A stretch of DNA of 64,000 nt from Ruegeria atlantica (GTDB lineage Bacteria > Pseudomonadota > Alphaproteobacteria > Rhodobacterales > Rhodobacteraceae): contig NZ_WQCF01000003.1 in NCBI RefSeq assembly GCF_013032455.1, forward strand, positions 62,001 to 126,000, in the 5' to 3' direction. The position numbers and the translations under genes are program-made. Under the pieces are notes generated by a model that made no database searches, was not told the DNA's origin, and saw only the letters and a program-made list of their open reading frames with translations. Positions 48,854 through 57,298 of the stretch are shown in pieces; positions within the stretch are counted from its first letter, which is position 1; each line of letters begins with the position of its first letter.

Positions 48854-50458
48854 ATGACGGAATTGCTGACAGCCGCGCAGATGCGCGCCATCGAACAGGC
48901 CGCGATTGACGCCGGTGAGCTGACAGGCCTTGAGCTGATGGAGCGGGCCGGGCGGGGTGTTGTCGAAGCGATTTTTGAAGAATGGCCGGAGTTGGACAGG
49001 CGAGGGGCCAGCCCCTCGCGCTCCCCGGGATATTTGGGGCCAGATGAAGGGAAGCCCTTGCGCGCTGTTGTGCTGTGCGGGCCGGGAAATAATGGGGGTG
49101 ACGGTTTTGTTGTAGCGCGGCTGCTACACGAGCTTGGTTGGGAGATTGATGTTTTTTTGTATGGCGATCCGGAGAAGCTGCCCTCAGACGCGCGAAAGAA
49201 TTATGAGCGGTGGGCAGATCAGGGCATAGTTAAGGTCTATTCGATCAATCCGCCTCCGCTAGTGGATGAATACCTGAAGTTGCCAAACAAAATTGACCTG
49301 ATTGTTGATGGGCTATTCGGAACCGGACTCACACGGCCTCTACAGGGGGTGTTTACGCTGTTGGCGGAGGCAGAGATCAGAAGTCTTTTGCGAAAACACA
49401 GTGTACGTGTCGCCGCAATTGATACGCCAAGCGGTTTGTGCGCTGATAGCGGGCGTGTCATCGGACAAATTATTACCGCTGATCTGACTGTTACATTTCA
49501 TAGTAAGAAGATTGGGCACATGACAGCCAAAGGCCCCGCGAATTGTGGTGTTGTTCGAACCAAACCCATTGGGTTGAGGTCTTCGGAGGGGGATGAAATT
49601 GTGCGCTTGGTTGACCCTGAGGGCGAATTGCATCCCAAGGATACGCCTAGCAACAAATACGCTCACGGCCATGCCCTCATCCTTTCGGGCGGCTCATCGA
49701 AAACCGGTGCAGCGCGGCTGGCGGCGCGGGGTGCTTTGCGCGTTGGAGCTGGTTTGGTGACATTGGGGGTGCCTCTATCCGCCCAGATGGAAGTCGCATC
49801 GCAGGTGACCGCCGTCATGATACAGAGAGTTGAGGGCGCTGATGATTTGTCCGGGGTGCTTTTAGATGAACGGTTGAATACGCTGTGTCTTGGCCCCGGA
49901 TTGGGGCTGGAGCGCGCACGGGAGTTGGTGCCGGTTGTTTTGGACGCAAAACGCGCAACGGTGTTGGATGCGGATGCGCTGACGGCTTTTGCGGATGACC
50001 CTTCAGCATTGTTTGCTCAACTGCACGAAAAATGTGTTTTGACGCCGCATGGCGGGGAGTTTGCGCGGCTGTTTCCTGATCTGTCCGAAAAGCTCGCGGC
50101 TATGCCAACCAAAGGGCCAGCCTATTCCAAGGTGGATGCAGCGCGAGACGCGGCCAAACGGGCAGGCTGTGTGATCCTGTTCAAGGGGCCGGACACTGTG
50201 ATCGCCGCCCCAAACGGTCGTTGCTCGATCAACGCGGCGGTGTATGAGCGCGCGGTTCCGTGGCTGGCGACGGCTGGGTCCGGTGATGTGCTGGCGGGGT
50301 TCATTGCCGGACTGTTGGCACGAGGGTTGGAGCCCATGCAAGCCGCTGAAATGGCGGCTTGGTTGCATGTTGAGTGCGCGCGTAGTTTTGGGCCGGGACT
50401 GATTGCTGAAGATTTGCCCGAGCAACTGCCTAAAGTCTTAAAACAAATGAATATATGA
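48854..50458 (+). CDS. nnr: Bifunctional NAD(P)H-hydrate epimerase / ADP-dependent dehydratase
   Basis: A 534-residue repair enzyme. The N-terminal YjeF domain (to about residue 235) epimerises S/R-NAD(P)HX: VVLCGPGNNGGDGFVVARLL is its signature. The C-terminal ribokinase-like domain dehydrates S-NAD(P)HX using ADP: LSGGSSKTGAARLAARGALR, TPHGGEFARLFPD, FKGPDTVIAAPNGR and GSGDVLAGFIAGLLARG are seen. Together they restore damaged NADH and NADPH. Odd point: residues 49-65 or so (RRGASPSRSPGYLGPDEG) are encoded by an in-frame copy of the GC-rich palindromic repeat found elsewhere between genes; this lies on a surface stretch ahead of the VVLCG strand. GC and codon use are otherwise as in neighbours. 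Confidence 0.93.
   Translation: MTELLTAAQMRAIEQAAIDAGELTGLELMERAGRGVVEAIFEEWPELDRRGASPSRSPGYLGPDEGKPLRAVVLCGPGNNGGDGFVVARLLHELGWEIDVFLYGDPEKLPSDARKNYERWADQGIVKVYSINPPPLVDEYLKLPNKIDLIVDGLFGTGLTRPLQGVFTLLAEAEIRSLLRKHSVRVAAIDTPSGLCADSGRVIGQIITADLTVTFHSKKIGHMTAKGPANCGVVRTKPIGLRSSEGDEIVRLVDPEGELHPKDTPSNKYAHGHALILSGGSSKTGAARLAARGALRVGAGLVTLGVPLSAQMEVASQVTAVMIQRVEGADDLSGVLLDERLNTLCLGPGLGLERARELVPVVLDAKRATVLDADALTAFADDPSALFAQLHEKCVLTPHGGEFARLFPDLSEKLAAMPTKGPAYSKVDAARDAAKRAGCVILFKGPDTVIAAPNGRCSINAAVYERAVPWLATAGSGDVLAGFIAGLLARGLEPMQAAEMAAWLHVECARSFGPGLIAEDLPEQLPKVLKQMNI
49001..49049 (+). repeat. Palindromic repeat copy 2, inside a coding sequence
   Basis: Perfect 8-bp stem CGAGGGGC (49001-49008) / GCCCCTCG (49011-49018), then CGCTCCCCGGGATATTTGGG and GCCAGATGAAG to 49049. 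The last 27 bases match copy 1 (2383-2447) closely, with the same order of stem, C-run, GATATTT and GCCAGATGAAG. It keeps the reading frame open and adds about 17-20 residues to the epimerase domain. Confidence 0.75.
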
Positions 50459-50763
50459 TTGTTTAGGCGGGAATTGGCCGATCGACAGAGTCGTCGGCGG
50501 CAATTGGCCGACCGCTTTGACATGGTGTCAAAGCGAGTGTTTGCCAGATGCATGGCTGAACGTCAGAATCCCCTTGGAGGGGGCCTCCAGCTGCGGTTAC
50601 ACCGCAGGTAATTCTTTGATTCAGATAGGAATTAATTCCAGCTTTTCGCGGACCGCGTGGCAAGCATGCAATAGTTCGAAAGTATCAGTGCAGGTTGCTG
50701 GAACCTTAGTAACATGTGCGCGATGTAGGGTTACTGATAGCCGGAATTTTCAAGGTGAGTGAA
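50459..50763 (+). promoter_or_regulatory. Structured region ahead of the porin gene; possible small RNA or long leader
   Basis: A 305-base region without a supportable ORF but full of symmetry: a 19-base direct repeat (50466-50484 and 50496-50514, two mismatches, 30-base period, core GGCGGNAATTGGCCGA), a perfect 9-bp inverted repeat GCTTTGACA (50514-50522) / TGTCAAAGC (50526-50534), a CCCC/GGGG stem near 50572-50584 and a perfect CTGCGGT / ACCGCAG hairpin at about 50591-50607. The first hairpin may also terminate the nnr transcript, though no T run follows. Confidence 0.45.
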
Positions 50764-51888
50764 ATGACCCAGAAACTAAAATTGTCTTCGATAGCTGCGG
50801 TTCTGGCCGCAACTACGGCAATTCCTGCCGCGGCAGAGTTGAAATACGAAAACAATAGCGGCGGCTATGTCCTGTTGTACGGACAATTGCACCCGGCCCT
50901 GATCTCAGTGGATGACGGCGAGGAAACGGATACCCGCGTTCTGGACAACGACCTGTCGAACAGCCGGGTCGGACTGCGCTTGATGCAACCCTATGGTGCA
51001 AACGAATTTACTTTCCGGTTTGAAACTGCGTTGGGCCTGCCGAATTCGACAGAATGGAACCAGGATGGCACTGATTTCAGCGGTTGGACGCGGGAAGACC
51101 TTCGCCATGTCGATTTCGCACTGAAGGGGAACTACGGTAAGTTTTCGGCTGGTCAGGGCAGCATGGTTTCCGACGGGGCGGCTGAAACCGACCTCTCTTA
51201 TGTGGGGACCACTCTGTATTCATTCACGAATGACGAAAACTCGGCCTTCTTCTACCGAGGCACAGATGGAATCCTGAGCGATATCACTGTCGGCGCCTCG
51301 AGTAGCAACCTTGATGGGGCTCGCCGTGGACGAATTCGTTATGATACGCCGGATTTTAATGGGTTTTCGGCGGGTATTGCCTATGGTGAGAACATTCTGT
51401 CCAGCAGTGATGATGATACCTACTACGACATAGGCGTTTTCTACAAAAACACCTTTGCGGGCGGCATCGAATTCGCTGCAAGTGTTGCCTATGCGGTTCG
51501 CGACTATGATGACATATCGGGCGAGCGGAAAGACACTCTCGGGTCTGCCTCGGTTCTGTTCCCCAGTGGGTTCAGCTTTACCGCCGCTGCGGGTACGCGC
51601 GATGACACCGCCACCGACGCCAGCGATCCAAACTACTGGTATGCTAAGCTTGCATATGAAGATGACTGGGTATCTTGGGGTAAGACCGGCATCGGGATTG
51701 ACTATTTCGATGGTTCGGATTTCGACACTGATGGTTCAAGCACCGAAGCTTGGGGTATAGCCGTTGTGCAGAAATTCGAGTCGATCAACACAGACGCGTA
51801 TCTGAAGTACCGTAACCATGACTTCGATGACGGAACCTCGTTCGACAACAACGAGGCTTGGGTATTGGGTGCACGTTGGAAGTTCTAA
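50764..51888 (+). CDS. Outer membrane porin
   Basis: A 374-residue porin of the alphaproteobacterial type. Signal peptide with cleavage after AAA (about residue 24), mature start ELKYENNSGGYVLLYGQLHPAL, alternating beta-strand pattern, and the C-terminal strand ending in Phe (EAWVLGARWKF), the signal for BAM-dependent insertion. It forms general diffusion channels. I chose ATG 50764, preceded by AAGGTGAG; a frame extension to 50716 has no signal peptide. A strong terminator follows at 51911. Confidence 0.9.
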   Translation: MTQKLKLSSIAAVLAATTAIPAAAELKYENNSGGYVLLYGQLHPALISVDDGEETDTRVLDNDLSNSRVGLRLMQPYGANEFTFRFETALGLPNSTEWNQDGTDFSGWTREDLRHVDFALKGNYGKFSAGQGSMVSDGAAETDLSYVGTTLYSFTNDENSAFFYRGTDGILSDITVGASSSNLDGARRGRIRYDTPDFNGFSAGIAYGENILSSSDDDTYYDIGVFYKNTFAGGIEFAASVAYAVRDYDDISGERKDTLGSASVLFPSGFSFTAAAGTRDDTATDASDPNYWYAKLAYEDDWVSWGKTGIGIDYFDGSDFDTDGSSTEAWGIAVVQKFESINTDAYLKYRNHDFDDGTSFDNNEAWVLGARWKF

Positions 51889-51910
51889 TCTGACCCTGTT
51901 TGATTCAAAG

Positions 51911-51940
51911 ACGCCCCGGTTCTTTCCGGGGCGTTTTTTT
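51911..51940 (+). terminator. Rho-independent terminator of the porin gene
   Basis: Perfect 9-bp stem ACGCCCCGG (51911-51919) / CCGGGGCGT (51926-51934), loop TTCTTT, then seven T through 51940. Confidence 0.92.
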
Positions 51941-51970
51941 GTTCAAATCGACGGCAAAACAAGGCTGATC

Positions 51971-52048
51971 GGGGCATTGCCCCTTGCACGCAGGCGGCAG
52001 GGCAAATAGAAGGCGTCAAATTTGCCCGGCGCGCCCTTTTTGCGCGCC
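51971..52048 (+). promoter_or_regulatory. Structured leader of tig
   Basis: Three successive hairpins: GGGGC/GCCCC at 51971-51983, GGGCAAAT (52000-52007) / ATTTGCCC (52020-52027), and directly abutting GGCGCGC (52028-52034) / GCGCGCC (52042-52048). All stems are perfect. They end 24 bases before the tig start codon. Confidence 0.5.
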
Positions 52049-52072
52049 CCGAATCCTATGGGGACTACCATA

Positions 52073-53404
52073 ATGCAGGTTACCGAGACGCTGAACGAAG
52101 GTCTGAAACGCGGTTACAACATCGTCGTATCCGCAGCCGAGCTGGACGACAAGGTCAATGAAAAACTGACCGAAGCGCAGCCTGAAATCGAGATGAAGGG
52201 TTTCCGTAAAGGCAAGGTGCCGATGGCGCTGCTGAAAAAGCAGTTTGGTCAGCGCCTGCTGGGTGAAGCGATGCAGGAAAGCATCGACGGCGCCATGAGC
52301 AAGCACTTTGAAGACAGCGGTGAGCGTCCGGCGCTGCAGCCCGAAGTTAAGATGACCAACGAAGACTGGAAAGAAGGCGACGACGTCGAGGTTGCGATGT
52401 CCTATGAGGCGCTGCCTGAGATTCCGGAAGTCGACCTGAAGTCGGTCGAACTGGAGAAACTGGTCGTCAAAGCCGACGACGCAGCCGTGGAAGAAGCGCT
52501 GCAAAGCCTGGCCGAAACCGCGCAGGATTTCAAAGCGCGTCGCAAGGGCTCCAAGGCAAAAGACGGCGATCAGGTTGTTATCGACTTTGTAGGTAAGGTT
52601 GACGGCGAGGAGTTCGAAGGCGGTTCGGCCGAGGACTATCCGCTGGTTCTGGGCTCCAACAGCTTCATCCCCGGCTTCGAAGAGCAGTTGGTTGGCGTGA
52701 AAGTCGAGGAAGAAAAAGACGTCAACGTCACCTTCCCCGAAGAATACGGCGCTGAGCATCTGGCCGGTAAAGATGCTGTCTTCACTTGCACCGTGAAAGA
52801 AGTGAAAGAGCCCGTCGCCGCCGAGATCAACGACGAGCTGGCCACCAAATTTGGCGCCGAAGATCTGGAAGCGCTGAAAGGTCAGATCGCCGAGCGTCTG
52901 GAGGCCGAGTACACTGGTGCGTCGCGCGCGGTCATGAAGCGTGCTCTGCTGGACATTCTGGACGAGAAGGTTTCCTTCGACCTTCCGCCGTCGCTGGTTG
53001 AAGCTGAAGCCAAGCAGATATCACACCAGCTGTGGCACGAAGAAAACCCAGAAGTGGAAGGCCACGACCACGGTGAGATCGAGCCGACCGACGAGCACAA
53101 CAAGCTGGCCGAACGCCGTGTGCGTCTGGGACTGCTGCTGGCCGAGTTGGGTCAGAAGGCCGAGGTGGAAGTCACCGATGCCGAGATGACCCAGGCGATC
53201 ATGAACCAGGCGCGTCAGTACCCGGGTCAGGAACGTCAGTTCTTTGAATTCGTGCAGCAGAACGCTCAGATGCAGCAGCAGTTGCGCGCGCCGATCTTCG
53301 AAGACAAGGTCATCGACTACATCGTCGAACTGGCTCAGGTCGCGGACAAGGAAGTCAGCAAAGACGACCTGCAGAAAGCCGTTGAGGCACTGGACGAGGA
53401 GTAA
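52073..53404 (+). CDS. tig: Trigger factor
   Basis: A 443-residue ribosome-bound chaperone and peptidyl-prolyl isomerase. The ribosome-binding domain has the expected [17 protein letters not shown] signature near residue 45; the FKBP-type domain follows with [22 protein letters not shown] and [11 protein letters not shown]; the rest is the helical chaperone body. Start at ATG 52073 ([16 protein letters not shown]), the family's usual N-terminus, with GGGGA 8 bases before; ATG 52058 in frame is less likely. Single gene; hairpin at 53444-53470 after it. Confidence 0.96.
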   Translation: MQVTETLNEGLKRGYNIVVSAAELDDKVNEKLTEAQPEIEMKGFRKGKVPMALLKKQFGQRLLGEAMQESIDGAMSKHFEDSGERPALQPEVKMTNEDWKEGDDVEVAMSYEALPEIPEVDLKSVELEKLVVKADDAAVEEALQSLAETAQDFKARRKGSKAKDGDQVVIDFVGKVDGEEFEGGSAEDYPLVLGSNSFIPGFEEQLVGVKVEEEKDVNVTFPEEYGAEHLAGKDAVFTCTVKEVKEPVAAEINDELATKFGAEDLEALKGQIAERLEAEYTGASRAVMKRALLDILDEKVSFDLPPSLVEAEAKQISHQLWHEENPEVEGHDHGEIEPTDEHNKLAERRVRLGLLLAELGQKAEVEVTDAEMTQAIMNQARQYPGQERQFFEFVQQNAQMQQQLRAPIFEDKVIDYIVELAQVADKEVSKDDLQKAVEALDEE

Positions 53405-53443
53405 TCCTCGTCTGCCCATCCTACGGAATGGGTTTAAAAAAGC

Positions 53444-53470
53444 GGAGCCGCCTGTAAATCAGACGGCTCC
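53444..53470. terminator. Hairpin between tig and luxI
   Basis: GGAGCCGCCTG (53444-53454) pairs with CAGACGGCTCC (53460-53470) in ten of eleven positions. It separates the converging tig and luxI; T-rich only weakly on the plus side and preceded by AAAAAA, which gives a T run for the minus strand. Confidence 0.65.
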
Positions 53471-53504
53471 GGTGGGTGGCTTTTGTACTTATGAGGTGAG
53501 GGGG

Positions 53505-54359
53505 TCAGGCCTCATGAGCAAAAGCACGGGGGGTACTTAGCAGAGCAAACTTCTGCTCTGGCGTGAAACGATCTGAGAGCGCTTCGATCAGTTTCAGAAC
53601 GGCCTCGACTTCGTGTTTCGTTCTTGCCGAATGCATCTGTTCGACAAAGTAGCTTTCCAGCCCAGTTAGCGGTTGGTGATTGGAATTCGCTGGCTTGGCG
53701 GTGTTGCTTCGGGCGAAGCGTGCTACTGCCTGTTCGTCGGTCAGAAAGACATCATGCTCGATGCCCGCATACTCGCGGATGCCCGAGATCCTTTCCTCTG
53801 AACAATCCATCATCGCAGCCATTGCGACCACTTTGCCCATAGGTTTGGCCGTGCCAAGATAGTCGTACGGCGCGTTGCCCGAGCGTTGCAGGACGCGGTT
53901 CATGACTGGGTCGATCACAGCGATAGAATCCAGCACACCCGCAGTTTTAGCGTACTCGAACGAGCCGATCATCACTTCGCTGGTGACATATGAGACCGAG
54001 TTCTTGCCACGACCGCGGCCAAGCTTTTTCGTGTCGACGCAGAACCGGGTGGCTTCCCACACCTGTGTGCTGCGCAGCGGTGGTTCGCCATCCAAAATCG
54101 AGTTGAAGACGTCCGCAAGCATATGTGGGCCTGTCGTTTGCAACAGGCGCATGCATCCGACGACTTCCCCATCATCGTCGATGCTGACCACATGTGTCGG
54201 ATTAAGGTCGTCGAACATGTCGCGTTCGCGCCCGTCCTTGATATTGACTTCCCAGCCCAACCGATCTCCGAACACGCGTGCGCGGAGCTTGAACATCTCG
54301 TCTAGGACATCACTAAATTTATGTTGGTTGATACCATCAATTACGATGATCATATCCAT
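53505..54359 (-). CDS. N-acyl-homoserine-lactone synthase, LuxI family, long form
   Basis: A 284-residue LuxI-type enzyme that makes acyl-homoserine lactone signals from SAM and an acyl-ACP or acyl-CoA. Conserved positions are present: Arg26, Phe30 and Trp36 (LRARVFGDRLGWEV), Asp48 and Asp51, Arg71, and Glu102/Arg105 (VWEATRFCVD). LuxI proteins usually end near residue 210-220; here about 70 residues are added, with a Ser/Asn/Pro linker and a helical end (FVEQMHSARTKHEVEAVLKL). Start ATG 54359 or 54353. It lies 91 bases after luxR on the same strand. Confidence 0.9.
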   Translation of the reverse strand: MDMIIVIDGINQHKFSDVLDEMFKLRARVFGDRLGWEVNIKDGRERDMFDDLNPTHVVSIDDDGEVVGCMRLLQTTGPHMLADVFNSILDGEPPLRSTQVWEATRFCVDTKKLGRGRGKNSVSYVTSEVMIGSFEYAKTAGVLDSIAVIDPVMNRVLQRSGNAPYDYLGTAKPMGKVVAMAAMMDCSEERISGIREYAGIEHDVFLTDEQAVARFARSNTAKPANSNHQPLTGLESYFVEQMHSARTKHEVEAVLKLIEALSDRFTPEQKFALLSTPRAFAHEA

Positions 54360-54450
54360 CCCCCTGCAGTCTGGTTACCGTGAACTCAAAGTTAACCAAG
54401 TTGTGATCAGGGGCTATTGGGGGTATCCCGTATTTTTGTGGGTTTTTTGC

Positions 54451-55197
54451 TTATCCAGGTGCGATTATGCCCAAGCCGATGGCTCGGCCTATGGCTTGAG
54501 GCGTGGTTAACGCACCTAGCTTTTCGCGACCGGATCGCATGTGAACCTCAACAGTTCGGTGGGAGATGGATAGGATGTCTCCGATATCCTGCTGGGATTT
54601 TCCAACGGCTACCCATTGCAGGATTTCTTTTTCGCGCGTGGAAAGCGCTGGTAAGTACAGTGCCTTGGAAAGAAGGCCGGATTGCATGACTGTGTCGTGT
54701 GCTTGGACAGCTGCCAGCTGAAGGTCGCCCATGACGTTTTTCTTCAGCTTCTCCCATTCGGCATCTGAACAATCCCGGGTAACGTTCAGCAAGCCGCATT
54801 CACCATATGGGCCACGGACGGGGACAGTTAAACCGCGTGAAGTAATCCCAAAGTCATGGGCATCTCGAAAGACGGAGTTGAACTTTTCATCCTGATCGAA
54901 CCGTGCCCAATCCACGGGCGCGATGCTGAGTGCCGACTTGTACAAGGTTGGGTCAAAATGATGAAAGCCCTGACTGCCATAGTGGATTTTCCATTCGTCC
55001 GGGTAGTTGGCGTAGCCCTGAACATCCCCTTTGACCGGGTTCATGGTCGCGTAAGAGGCATAATCAAAACCCAACTCCTCACAGACGGAGTTTATGATGT
55101 CTGCAGCCGACTTCTCCTCGTGGTCGATTGCGGCCAAGTCTATGAGTTTCACCTGTCCAACCTTTGCAGCGACGCCCATCATCCCCACGAGCGCCAA
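54451..55197 (-). CDS. LuxR-family quorum-sensing regulator
   Basis: A 248-residue transcription factor. The N-terminal autoinducer-binding domain shows the expected order of conserved residues (NYPDEWKIHYGSQGFHHFDP, then PVDWARF and GLTVPVRGPYGECGLL); the C-terminal LuxR helix-turn-helix is LSTREKEILQWVAVGKSQQD followed by ISHRTVEVHMRSGREKLG. It should bind the signal made by the neighbouring LuxI. Start is uncertain: TTG 55197 has an AGGAAG site 7 bases upstream, while ATG 55182 gives a more usual codon. Ends 91 bases before luxI. Confidence 0.92.
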   Translation of the reverse strand: MALVGMMGVAAKVGQVKLIDLAAIDHEEKSAADIINSVCEELGFDYASYATMNPVKGDVQGYANYPDEWKIHYGSQGFHHFDPTLYKSALSIAPVDWARFDQDEKFNSVFRDAHDFGITSRGLTVPVRGPYGECGLLNVTRDCSDAEWEKLKKNVMGDLQLAAVQAHDTVMQSGLLSKALYLPALSTREKEILQWVAVGKSQQDIGDILSISHRTVEVHMRSGREKLGALTTPQAIGRAIGLGIIAPG

Positions 55198-55389
55198 GTC
55201 TGTACTTCCTAAAGTCTACGTTGCGTCAACCTATGGGGTAACTACAAGGGAATAGTTCGTTTCGCACAGGCATAATGCGTTCTTCAAGCAACAAAAGTAC
55301 CCGACACATGCCGATGTCGGCAATAATCCACCTATCTTGAAGCGGTTTTTTGTCGGAAATCGAGTGTCATGTCGCGATTTGCCAGAGAT

Positions 55390-55866
55390 CTATTGTGGTT
55401 CCAGTCCGGTTTCGACCAGCATACCTCGGGCTTTGGCTTCGGGATAATACCCCTTGGCATACAGAAAAATGGCTCTTTGCTGATCGCCGTCCGACAACAA
55501 CCACGCGCCGCGTAAGTACTTGCCAGCAAATTCCAGATTTGTATCCGCGTCCAGCAACCCCTTTGCATTACCGGAATACCCCATGGAGCGAGCCGTCGCG
55601 GGCAGAATTTGCAGCAGGCCGTAATAGGGCCGGTTCACGGCCCATGGACGGTGCGTGCTTTCGCGGACCGCCAGTTTGTGCACAAGTTCGCGCGGCAGTT
55701 CGTAGTGATCGGCCCACTTATTTATCGACGCCCTTAGCTCAGGGGTTTCATTAGGATAAAGGGGTGGATCGAACGCTTCCTGCGTGGGTGTCTCGGGGCC
55801 GCCGCAGGCAGCGATGGGGATGGAAAGCAGCATGGTGAGTACGCTGCGGCGCAAGATAGATATCAT
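55390..55866 (-). CDS. Lytic transglycosylase lipoprotein (SLT domain)
   Basis: A 158-residue lipoprotein: signal peptide with lipobox IAAC (Cys21 or so), then an SLT domain with the catalytic Glu in VRESTHRPWAVNRPYYGLLQILPATARSMG. Shorter than Slt70, close to EmtA-like membrane-bound enzymes. It cuts peptidoglycan glycan strands. The start at 55866 is fixed by the signal peptide; an upstream in-frame extension has none. It precedes luxR on the same strand by 192 bases; no evidence of cotranscription. Confidence 0.85.
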   Translation of the reverse strand: MISILRRSVLTMLLSIPIAACGGPETPTQEAFDPPLYPNETPELRASINKWADHYELPRELVHKLAVRESTHRPWAVNRPYYGLLQILPATARSMGYSGNAKGLLDADTNLEFAGKYLRGAWLLSDGDQQRAIFLYAKGYYPEAKARGMLVETGLEPQ

Positions 55867-55968
55867 CTGTGTACTCCGAATTTCAGGGCGCGATGATAGA
55901 AAGCAACGCACCAGCTGCAAGCATAGGGCTGGAATCTGGCTGAATTTTGCCCGTCTAGTGCAGGCATG

Positions 55969-55997
55969 AAAAAAGGCCGCACAAGTGGTGCGGCCTT
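55969..55997 (-). terminator. Rho-independent terminator of the rpsF-rpsR-rplI operon
   Basis: Perfect 10-bp stem AAGGCCGCAC (55973-55982) / GTGCGGCCTT (55988-55997); on the minus strand the stem runs into six T (complement of 55969-55974). Confidence 0.92.
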
Positions 55998-56019
55998 CTT
56001 GTTCGTTCGTTAAGCCGGA

Positions 56020-56640
56020 TCAGGCTTTGGCTTCGTCTTCCTCAGCCGGAGCTTCTTCAGCAACCAGATCGTCGTCTTCCGAAGCAGCGGAACCGATATC
56101 GTCAAACAGCTCGGCGATTTCGAATTCAGCGGCGGCTTCTTCTTCAGCAGCCAGTTCCTGGATCGACTTGCCCGACGCCTGCAGCTCGGCTTCTTCTTCC
56201 GAGCGAGCGACGTTCATTTTGATCTCGACTTCAACCTCGGGGTGCAGCTTAACCGCCAGAGAGTGCAGGCCCAGTTCCTTGATCGGAGCGATCAGAACGA
56301 CCTGTTTCTTATCGACGGTAAAACCAGCTTCGGTTGCGGCCTCTGCGGCGTCACGCGGAGTGACCGAGCCGTACAGAGCGCCGGCATCCGATGCCGAGCG
56401 AATCACGATGAACTGCTGACCGTCCAGCTTTTCAGCCAGTGCTTCAGCTTCTTTCTTGGTTTCCAGGTTGCGGGCCTCAAGCTGCGCTTTCTGGGCTTCG
56501 AACGACGCGATGTTGGCGTCCGATGCGCTCAGAGCTTTGCCCTGGGGCAGCAGGAAGTTGCGGGCGTAGCCAGACTTGACGTCAACGACGTCGCCCATCT
56601 GACCCAGTTTCGCAACGCGTTCCAGCAGGATAACTTGCAT
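56020..56640 (-). CDS. rplI: 50S ribosomal protein L9, acidic C-terminal extension
   Basis: A 206-residue L9. The first 150 residues are the normal protein: [35 protein letters not shown] and the C-terminal RNA-binding domain. About 55 residues are added, strongly acidic (Glu/Asp/Ala, ending EEDEAKA). From general knowledge, long L9 versions occur in Rhodobacterales. The protein binds 23S rRNA near the L1 stalk. Last gene of the rpsF-rpsR-rplI operon. Confidence 0.95.
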   Translation of the reverse strand: MQVILLERVAKLGQMGDVVDVKSGYARNFLLPQGKALSASDANIASFEAQKAQLEARNLETKKEAEALAEKLDGQQFIVIRSASDAGALYGSVTPRDAAEAATEAGFTVDKKQVVLIAPIKELGLHSLAVKLHPEVEVEIKMNVARSEEEAELQASGKSIQELAAEEEAAAEFEIAELFDDIGSAASEDDDLVAEEAPAEEDEAKA

Positions 56641-56652
56641 GTCAGTCTCTCC

Positions 56653-56880
56653 TTACTTCACGGCGTAGGGCAGCAGGGCGAGGAAGCGGGCGCGCTTGAT
56701 AGCACGGGCCAGTTCACGCTGCTTTTTCGCCGAAACGGCGGTGATGCGCGAAGGTACGATCTTGCCGCGCTCAGAGATGTAGCGCTGCAGCAGACGAGTG
56801 TCTTTGTAGTCGATTTTCGGCGCGTTCTCACCCGAGAACGGGCAGACCTTGCGGCGGCGGAAAAATGGTTTTGCGGCCAT
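56653..56880 (-). CDS. rpsR: 30S ribosomal protein S18
   Basis: A 75-residue S18 with [20 protein letters not shown] at the start and [20 protein letters not shown] in the core. It pairs with S6 on the platform of the 30S subunit. The cysteine in KVCPFS is one of those seen in zinc-binding S18 forms. It lies between rpsF and rplI with 12-27 base gaps. Confidence 0.97.
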   Translation of the reverse strand: MAAKPFFRRRKVCPFSGENAPKIDYKDTRLLQRYISERGKIVPSRITAVSAKKQRELARAIKRARFLALLPYAVK

Positions 56881-56907
56881 GGTTTATGTCCTTTCGTCAG
56901 GCGTTGA

Positions 56908-57261
56908 TCAGCGGCGCTCGCGGCGGCCTTCGCGCTCATCGCGCTTCTGCATCTGGACCGAGGGGCCCTCGGCATGCTCGTCGACCTTGATGGTCAGAAC
57001 GCGCATGACGTCTTCATGCAGGCGCATCAGGCGTTCCATTTCCTGAACGGCACCAGCGGGGGCGTCGGTCTTCAGGAAGGCATAGTGGCCTTTGCGGTTT
57101 TTGTTGATCTTGTAGGCCATCGTCTTGACGCCCCAGTACTCGCTGTCGACGACGTTGCCGCCATTGTCAGCCAGAACGGTGCCGAAATGTTCGACGAGGC
57201 TTTCTGCCTGCGCGTTGGACAGGTCCTGACGCGCGATCATTACATGCTCATACAGTGGCAT
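56908..57261 (-). CDS. rpsF: 30S ribosomal protein S6
   Basis: A 117-residue S6: MPLYEHVMIARQDLSNAQ at the start and MAYKINKNRKGHYAFLKTDA in the core; the C-terminal 15 residues are a charged Arg/Glu tail. ATG 57261 has AGGAG 5 bases before and is preferred over a GTG two codons upstream. First gene of its operon, with a long inverted repeat in the leader (57299-57370). Confidence 0.97.
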   Translation of the reverse strand: MPLYEHVMIARQDLSNAQAESLVEHFGTVLADNGGNVVDSEYWGVKTMAYKINKNRKGHYAFLKTDAPAGAVQEMERLMRLHEDVMRVLTIKVDEHAEGPSVQMQKRDEREGRRERR

Positions 57262-57298
57262 GTGCACTCCTGTTTATATCAAGGCGCATTTCATAGGC

